A DNA stretch of 64,000 nucleotides from JACKAQ01 sp020634975 [NCBI: Calditrichia bacterium] (GTDB taxonomy: Bacteria > Calditrichota > Calditrichia > RBG-13-44-9): assembly GCA_020634975.1 (NCBI GenBank), contig JACKAQ010000001.1, positions 558,001-622,000 of the forward strand, written 5' to 3'. Position numbers and translations under genes: made by a program. This document shows positions 55,511-64,000 of the stretch, piece after piece. Under the pieces are notes generated by a model. The model saw only the letters and a list, made by a program, of their open reading frames with translations, searched no databases and was not told the DNA's origin. How positions within the stretch are numbered: position 1 is the first letter of the stretch; the number at the start of each line of letters is the position of its first letter.

Positions 55511-55536
55511 ATAACCTCGAATTATTTTAAACGCAA
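55508..55536 (-). promoter_or_regulatory. Promoter of the tetR-RND operon
   Basis: On the minus strand: TTGCGT (55531-55536), a 17-base spacer and a perfect TATAAT (55508-55513), overlapping the inverted repeat at 55489-55510. Confidence 0.6.
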
Positions 55537-55713
55537 CTATAATTTTTTTGTTACTCAAAAATTTATTTTTTTACGAGTCTTTAATCAAAGAAAAATGAAA
55601 TGCTTTAGGTTCAATATGTTAATTGAATACCGATTTTGCCGATAACAACTATTGAATATCTCAAATTCGGTTCGATTCATCGGTTTGTTTTTACAACTAA
55701 ACATATGATAACA

Positions 55714-56844
55714 ATGAACTTATTGAACATATGCGATTCATCGGATTGGAGCGACCTGGAACGGCAAGTGCTCAAAATATCACTTGAGCAGGAAAAGCAT
55801 GGCTGTGGTGTAACCCTGCTGTGTCGCGCAGAATCCATTCTGGAAAAGAAAGCCAGAGAGCTGCCGCTAACCGTAGTTTCATTTCCCGATTCCCGGTGGC
55901 GGGCACCGCTAAAAATTGCCCGGTTGCTCAATTCAACCGATTTTGCGGTAATTCACGCCTATTCCTGGACAGATTTGAACCATCTTTCGCTGGCGATAAA
56001 ATTAAATAAATGGCAGGGAAAACTGTTTTATACGCACCAAACCTTGTTTCAGGAACGGATGACCGATACGATTTGGCGACGAGTAGTTGCACCGCTAAAC
56101 CGGGTTTTTGCGATTTCGCACATGCACCGGCAAAATTTGCAAGCGAACGGCCCCACGCTCCCCTGCCCTGTCGAAGTGCTTCCACATAGCGTTGATTTAC
56201 AAAGATTTAACCCCGATTTTTATCGCAGATTGGATATCCGTGAGACGCTGCTGCTGGACCCCGAAACTTTACTTATCAGCATTTTTGGTGAAATTTGTCC
56301 GGCAAACGGACAGTTGGATTTTTTGAAAGCGGCAGCAATCATCAAAAGGAAATCCCGAAAAAAAGTCATGTTTTTGATTGTCGGAGCAGCAAACCCCAAA
56401 AATGCAGATTACGAAAAAGAATTGCACAGGCAAACGCTGACAGAACTGGATTTGGAGCAGGATATTATTTGGGCAGGTTACCGGGAAAATACGCCAGAGT
56501 TGATGAAAGCCAGCGACATCCTGATGGTCCCGACCCACCAAACCGGCAACGAAATGACGGTTTTGGCGGCAATGGCAATGCGCTTACCGGTTGTTGCTTA
56601 CAACTTTGCGGGAATTCCGGATATAATGGAAAATCACCAAACCGGTTTGTGGGTGTTGCCGGGAGATTTTGACAATTTGGCGGATGCCGTAATTAAACTG
56701 GTTCACAACCAAAGGCTGCGCCAGCATTACGGGCTGAGCGGGCGAATTCGGGTTGAGCAGCAGTTTGATCTTAAAAATTATATTGCCAATTTGGCAAAAA
56801 TATATGAGTCCGATGTTCCAAAAAGTAAATTGGCAGAAAAATAA
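55714..56844 (+). CDS. Glycosyltransferase, GT4 type
   Basis: 376 residues from the ATG at 55714 (MNLLNICDSSDWSDLERQVL); an ATG at 55705 is equally possible and neither has a clear ribosome binding site. GT-B fold: the N-terminal acceptor half has 'VIHAYSWTDLNHLSLAIKL' and 'FAISHMHRQNL', and 'PHSVDLQRFNP' leads into the C-terminal donor half with 'LISIFGEICPANGQLDFLKAAAII', 'WAGYRENTPELMKASDILMVPTHQTGNEMTVLAAMAMRLPVVAYNFAGIPDIMENHQTG' (the E-x7-E-like donor site). The usual glycine-rich N-terminal loop 'GGAE' is replaced by 'SDWSDLERQ'. Probably builds a cell-surface polysaccharide or lipid; the sugar is unknown. Confidence 0.88.
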   Translation: MNLLNICDSSDWSDLERQVLKISLEQEKHGCGVTLLCRAESILEKKARELPLTVVSFPDSRWRAPLKIARLLNSTDFAVIHAYSWTDLNHLSLAIKLNKWQGKLFYTHQTLFQERMTDTIWRRVVAPLNRVFAISHMHRQNLQANGPTLPCPVEVLPHSVDLQRFNPDFYRRLDIRETLLLDPETLLISIFGEICPANGQLDFLKAAAIIKRKSRKKVMFLIVGAANPKNADYEKELHRQTLTELDLEQDIIWAGYRENTPELMKASDILMVPTHQTGNEMTVLAAMAMRLPVVAYNFAGIPDIMENHQTGLWVLPGDFDNLADAVIKLVHNQRLRQHYGLSGRIRVEQQFDLKNYIANLAKIYESDVPKSKLAEK

Positions 56845-56861
56845 CATTTGCCCGAAAACAC

Positions 56862-56888
56862 AAAAGGGAAGCTTTTGGCTTCCCTTTT
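56862..56888. terminator. Bidirectional terminator
   Basis: AAAAGGGAAGC (56862-56872) pairs perfectly with GCTTCCCTTTT (56878-56888) around a five-base loop. It lies between the glycosyltransferase gene and the convergent tRNA-Asp. Confidence 0.9.
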
Positions 56889-56895
56889 CAACTTG

Positions 56896-56970
56896 CGGGG
56901 CCGACGAGAATCGAACTCGCGACCTCCGGCGTGACAGGCCGGCGTTCTAACCGGGCTGAACTACGACCCC
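56896..56970 (-). tRNA. tRNA-Asp (anticodon GTC)
   Basis: 75 bases. The acceptor stem GGGGTCG pairs with CGGCCCC (one G-T pair), the anticodon loop is CTGTCAC (GTC), and the T-arm is GCGAGTTCGATTCTCGT. CCA is not encoded. Confidence 0.95.
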
Positions 56971-57078
56971 GTATGTTTTGTGTTTGATGCTGTCATCATC
57001 AAAGCGGGCTTAATATAGATTTTCAGATGTGGCAAATCAAGATAATTTTAAAAAAATTTGAACTACTTTTAATGCCAA

Positions 57079-58455
57079 TTAATTTATCCCGTATTTCTTC
57101 AATTTAGACATAAATGTACTCCGATGGATTCCCAGTTTTTCGGCTGTTCGCAATTTGTTATGGCCGAAATCGCTCAATGCTTTCAATATTAATGCTTTTT
57201 CAAATTCTTCAACTAATTCTACCAATGTATCATCTTCGTTGATATCAACTGTCGGAAATTTGTCATTATTCATTCCAATTGTTTCCGGGAAATCTTTAAT
57301 CGTGAGCATCTCCGTACGGCTCAACACCGTTGCCCGCTCCAGCACATTTTCCAATTCACGGATATTTCCCGGCCATTCGTAATTCATTAGTGCGCTCATT
57401 GCATCATCATCCACACCAACAATTTTTTTGCCGAATTCAGTGTTAAATTTATTGATAAAATGACTGATCAGCAGTGGAATATCATCTTTCCGATCTTTTA
57501 ATGGCGGTACGAGCACCGGAATAACATTTAACCGGTAATACAAATCCTGCCGGAATTCTTTTAACAAAATGGCTTCTTCGAGGTTGCGGTTGGTTGCAGC
57601 AATAATCCGCACATCAACTTTGATGGTATCATTTCCGCCAACCCGCTCAAATTCCTTTTCTTGCAAGACACGCAATAACTTGATTTGCATATTCGGTGTA
57701 ATGTCACCAATTTCATCCAAAAACAGCGTGCCGCCATTGGCTAATTCAAATCGCCCCATTTTATCTTTAATTGCGCCGGTGTATGCACCTTTCACATGCC
57801 CGAACAATTCGCTTTCCAGTAAACTATCGGAGAGCACACCGCAATTCACTTTAACAAACGGGCCTTTGCTGCGATCGGAATTATAGTGAATGGCATGGGC
57901 AATCAGCTCTTTTCCGGTGCCGTTATCGCCCCGGATGAGCACGGTTGAGGACGTTTGGGCAACCGCGTTAATCCGGTCAAACATTTCTGTCATCACGGCA
58001 GTTTTGCCGATGATTTTATCGAAATTATATTTTTTGCGCACTTCCCTGCGCAACTCATGATTTTCGCGTTCCAGTGAGCGCAGTCGCGCCAGATTATGCA
58101 CTTTGGTCAACACTTCGTCCAGCCGGAAGGGTTTTAAAATGTAATCTTTTGCACCCATTTTCATCGCTTCGACGGCGGTTTCGATGGTGCCGTGCGCCGT
58201 TACCATTATCACGGCAATATCCGGGAAATCCTTTCGAACCCGTTCTAACAGCTCCATCCCATCCATTTTGGGCATAATAATATCCGAAACAATAATGTCC
58301 GGCGAATGTTCATGTACCGATTCCAGCGCCTGCTCTCCATCTTCTGCGGTAATGGTTTCGTAACCGTTTTTGACGAACAGCTCTTCCATCAAATCGAGCG
58401 CTTCGGACTCATCATCAACAACCAGTACATTTTTACCCATTGACTTTTCCATCAT
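57079..58455 (-). CDS. NtrC-type sigma-54-dependent response regulator
   Basis: 458 residues. The receiver domain (1-~125) has Asp in 'DIIVSDIIMPKMDG', Thr in 'MVTAHG' and Lys in 'YILKPF'. The AAA+ domain (~148-375) has Walker A 'RGDNGTGKE', the sigma-54-contacting loop 'KGAYTGA' (Tyr for the usual Phe), Walker B 'GGTLFLDEIGD', and arginine finger region 'REFRQDLYYRLNV'. The Fis-type helix-turn-helix (~415-458) is 'ALILKALSDFGHNKLRTAEKLGIHRSTFMSKLKKYGI'. GGAGGT precedes the ATG. It lies 135 bases downstream of the atypical kinase gene on the same strand. Its targets are unknown. Confidence 0.94.
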   Translation of the reverse strand: MMEKSMGKNVLVVDDESEALDLMEELFVKNGYETITAEDGEQALESVHEHSPDIIVSDIIMPKMDGMELLERVRKDFPDIAVIMVTAHGTIETAVEAMKMGAKDYILKPFRLDEVLTKVHNLARLRSLERENHELRREVRKKYNFDKIIGKTAVMTEMFDRINAVAQTSSTVLIRGDNGTGKELIAHAIHYNSDRSKGPFVKVNCGVLSDSLLESELFGHVKGAYTGAIKDKMGRFELANGGTLFLDEIGDITPNMQIKLLRVLQEKEFERVGGNDTIKVDVRIIAATNRNLEEAILLKEFRQDLYYRLNVIPVLVPPLKDRKDDIPLLISHFINKFNTEFGKKIVGVDDDAMSALMNYEWPGNIRELENVLERATVLSRTEMLTIKDFPETIGMNNDKFPTVDINEDDTLVELVEEFEKALILKALSDFGHNKLRTAEKLGIHRSTFMSKLKKYGIN

Positions 58456-58590
58456 TCAATACCTCCGTAACTCAGAAACCTGCTCCACAGCAGAGCTGCG
58501 GTAATTATAACTGGTTAAAAAAAATAATTTATTGGATTTCATCAAACACCATTTCCGGTCAACCTGTTTTTTTACCGGAAAATGGCGCGA

Positions 58591-60105
58591 TCATGATTTC
58601 TTTTTGACTTTTTTTCGTGACTCCGTTTCGTCAACTACCGGTGAGCTGGCAACGGTAAATAAAATTCTGATCCGGGTTTGCTGATTGGATCGCCGGGCGA
58701 TGGAAATTTCGCCGCTGTGCGATGTGAGAATGGAGTGCAGCAAGGCAATATCCAACACCGAATAGCGGTCATTCGGCTCCAGATCCAGACTGTTGAAATC
58801 GCGAAACAGCGTTTCCGGGATGTTCGATTTGGGCAAATCGATTTGCAATTCGAGATGTGGCGATTGTGACGGCGCATTCAACAACTGAAAATCGATCGAT
58901 AACGGTGATTTTGGATCGACCAGCCGTTTGACCGTGCGAAACAGATATCCCAACGCATCGCCGATTTGCAGCCGGTTGCCTTTTACGCGCAAATTTCCGT
59001 ATTCCGGAAGATAGTGCAACTGAAACTGAGCAGCGTTTTCGCCTTCGTTTTGCGCGATGTATGCTTCCAGAAACGGGATCAGCGGGAATGATTCCGGCAC
59101 GGTATCGGATTTGTTGACATTAAATTTGCGCAACTGCCCGATAATTCCGGAAATCCGCTCCAACTGTTGATTAATAATCGAAATCGATTTGGCAGCGCCG
59201 GGATCCGAATATTGTTGCTCCAGCAATTGCACCCTGCCGGATAAAATATTCATGGGATTCTGGATTTCATGCGCCAGCGCATTGGACAAATATTGAATTG
59301 TGCTCAATTTTTCCTTTCGCACAGAAAGCATAAATCGCTCCTGCGAGATGGAATAATGTTCAAGTTTCACCAAAATCAGGGTGTTATTATCCGAATCGAC
59401 CGGCAACACACTGGCGTTCATATTTGCGGCAATCCCGTCATCGCCGTCATTCGTCCGGATGGTTACCATGTAGCCATCAACGGAAGGCTGGCTTTTGAGT
59501 TGCTGGCGCAAATGGTGCAAAATTTTATAGCCATCTTCTAAAAAATCGTATAAATGCTGATCAAACAACACTTCAGAAGGTTGCTCGATCAAACTTTCAA
59601 ACGCGTTGTTACAGTACAAAATTGATGAGTTTTCGTCGATAACGACCACTGCTTCAGGGAATCCGTTCAGCAGGTGTTGATAAAATGATTTCTGGCGACG
59701 CAATTCTCGCACGGCGCGATCGGCATCCTGCTGTCTGCGCAGCAGCGTTTCGGCTTGCCGAAGGGTTATTTTTACCATTTCCGGTAGCAGCGGCTTACCA
59801 ATATAACTGTCGATATCTTCGACAGGTATGTTCAGACTTTCTGTAGATTGTGTCGCGGGAATCATCAGTACTGTAAATAAATCCGGCAGATGCGTTTTTA
59901 ACTGGTAGAATGTCGGCAGACTGCTTTCCGTTAGCCATTCACTGGAAATAAACAAAATATCAACACTAAAATGGCGGCTTTTGACAACAGCTTCCTGCAA
60001 AGATGCACAGTTCAGAAATTGATAATGACGTTCCGAGAGCTGCTCCTCAAGCATTTGATGCTGACTGGTATCGCTGTCTATCAGCATCAGCGTTTTTGAA
60101 ATCAT
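58591..60105 (-). CDS. PAS sensor kinase with degenerate receiver and ATPase domains
   Basis: 504 residues. Residues 1-~120 have a receiver fold that keeps the early Asp (LMLIDSD) and late Lys (YIGKPL), but the phospho-acceptor site reads 'DILFISSEW', with Ser for Asp. A coiled linker and PAS domain follow (FPEAVVVIDENSSILYCNNAFESLI, ~145-250). The HisKA helix keeps its His (LSNALAHEIQNPMNILSG). The expected HATPase region lacks the N-box Asn and the DxGxG and GTGLGL boxes (reads 'LQIDLPKSNIPETLF' and 'NDRYSVLDIAL'), so ATP-dependent autophosphorylation is doubtful. GGAGGTTGT precedes the ATG. It could be a phosphotransfer or scaffold partner for the adjacent NtrC-type regulator. Confidence 0.82.
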   Translation of the reverse strand: MISKTLMLIDSDTSQHQMLEEQLSERHYQFLNCASLQEAVVKSRHFSVDILFISSEWLTESSLPTFYQLKTHLPDLFTVLMIPATQSTESLNIPVEDIDSYIGKPLLPEMVKITLRQAETLLRRQQDADRAVRELRRQKSFYQHLLNGFPEAVVVIDENSSILYCNNAFESLIEQPSEVLFDQHLYDFLEDGYKILHHLRQQLKSQPSVDGYMVTIRTNDGDDGIAANMNASVLPVDSDNNTLILVKLEHYSISQERFMLSVRKEKLSTIQYLSNALAHEIQNPMNILSGRVQLLEQQYSDPGAAKSISIINQQLERISGIIGQLRKFNVNKSDTVPESFPLIPFLEAYIAQNEGENAAQFQLHYLPEYGNLRVKGNRLQIGDALGYLFRTVKRLVDPKSPLSIDFQLLNAPSQSPHLELQIDLPKSNIPETLFRDFNSLDLEPNDRYSVLDIALLHSILTSHSGEISIARRSNQQTRIRILFTVASSPVVDETESRKKVKKKS

Positions 60106-60500
60106 ACAACCTCCAACAGTCTATCCTGAAATAATAATTGAATCAACGAGCTTGCAGCAAAAACCATGCAATACAACGCAAACCGAAGAATGATGACTCC
60201 GGTTACAACCTAATTTTTGCCATTGCCGCCAACTCGCAAGAAAACCTGTACGGTGAAGAATTTTTCGACACTATTATGTGTCAGAATATTGCTATTTATA
60301 CAATTTAAAAAGATCTGTTGATTCTAGACCCAAGGAATTCCTGTGTCGGGAGCTTTTTTCAAATCATCTTTGATGAAAAAATCCCGCCAACTGCTGAGGT
60401 GTCTAAAATATCAACATTTATCTTATTTATCGACACTTGTTATAAAAACTTTCGTTTTTTTTCAGAAAATGTCGAAAATCGCACACCAAGTGTCAATAAA
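60106..60500. other. Intergenic region, no gene seen
   Basis: 395 bases between the hybrid kinase stop and the atypical kinase start. It contains a short inverted repeat, GACAC-TATTAT-GTGTC (60267-60282), possibly regulatory, and AT-rich sequence. No sigma-54 (-24/-12) promoter or coding region could be supported. Confidence 0.4.

Positions 60501-64000
<3,500 letters not shown>

Overview
The window looks like a chromosomal segment of a Gram-negative-type bacterium of the Fibrobacterota-Chlorobiota-Bacteroidota / Calditrichota / KSB1 neighbourhood. Five secreted proteins end in a type IX secretion (T9SS) sorting tail, recognisable by YPNPFNPxTTI and a final SGIYFY..KM.L.R. There is also an RND-MFP-TolC pump, and the hybrid kinases resemble those of these phyla. 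The GC content appears moderate. The exact phylum is an inference; there is no rRNA or other marker to settle it.

Layout. 1-2 kb: a MerR-type regulator cut by the window edge, a protein with two AP2-like domains, and a PerR-type peroxide sensor. 2-16.3 kb: three T9SS cargo genes on the minus strand. The middle one would encode a protein of about 3,190 residues with about 24 cadherin-like repeats, but two single-base deletions split it into three frames. A hotdog thioesterase sits among them. 16.4-18.4 kb: NAD kinase overlapping a membrane glycosyltransferase. 18.5-20.6 kb: molybdenum cofactor operon (moaA, fused moaC-moaB) behind a probable Moco riboswitch that can mask the moaA ribosome binding site. 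20.9-27.2 kb: a TPR histidine kinase and LuxR-type regulator followed by two T9SS cargo genes. A shared 20-bp box lies about 60 bp before the regulator gene and the first cargo gene. 27.2-31.4 kb: a run of small one-domain proteins (GNAT, DinB-like, ankyrin, DUF1697, P-loop kinase, uracil-DNA-glycosylase-like, VOC).

31.4-32.45 kb is the most unusual stretch. It holds a 42-bp tandem repeat, a 157-bp structured tandem repeat, then a GIY-YIG endonuclease gene lying between an intact tRNA-Ser(CGA) and a displaced copy of that tRNA's 3' half. This is the geometry of a very small tRNA-targeting mobile unit with a 356-bp period.

32.5-41 kb: membrane-anchored beta-propeller phytase, two DUF3857/transglutaminase-type exported proteins (the second has lost all three catalytic residues), an MFS transporter and an SGNH/TPR protein. 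41.4-45 kb: sulfate activation (cysC, sat) with an SLC13-type permease. 45.2-49.1 kb: an alginate-lyase-like secreted protein and a 7TM hybrid histidine kinase. 49.2-55.5 kb: TetR-TolC-MFP-RND efflux operon with a promoter/operator in front of the repressor gene. 55.7-57 kb: glycosyltransferase and tRNA-Asp. 57-64 kb: a sigma-54-type response regulator, a sensor kinase with degenerate receiver and ATPase domains, and a large two-component propeller hybrid kinase cut by the window end. No T9SS machinery, CRISPR array, phage or classical insertion sequence was seen.
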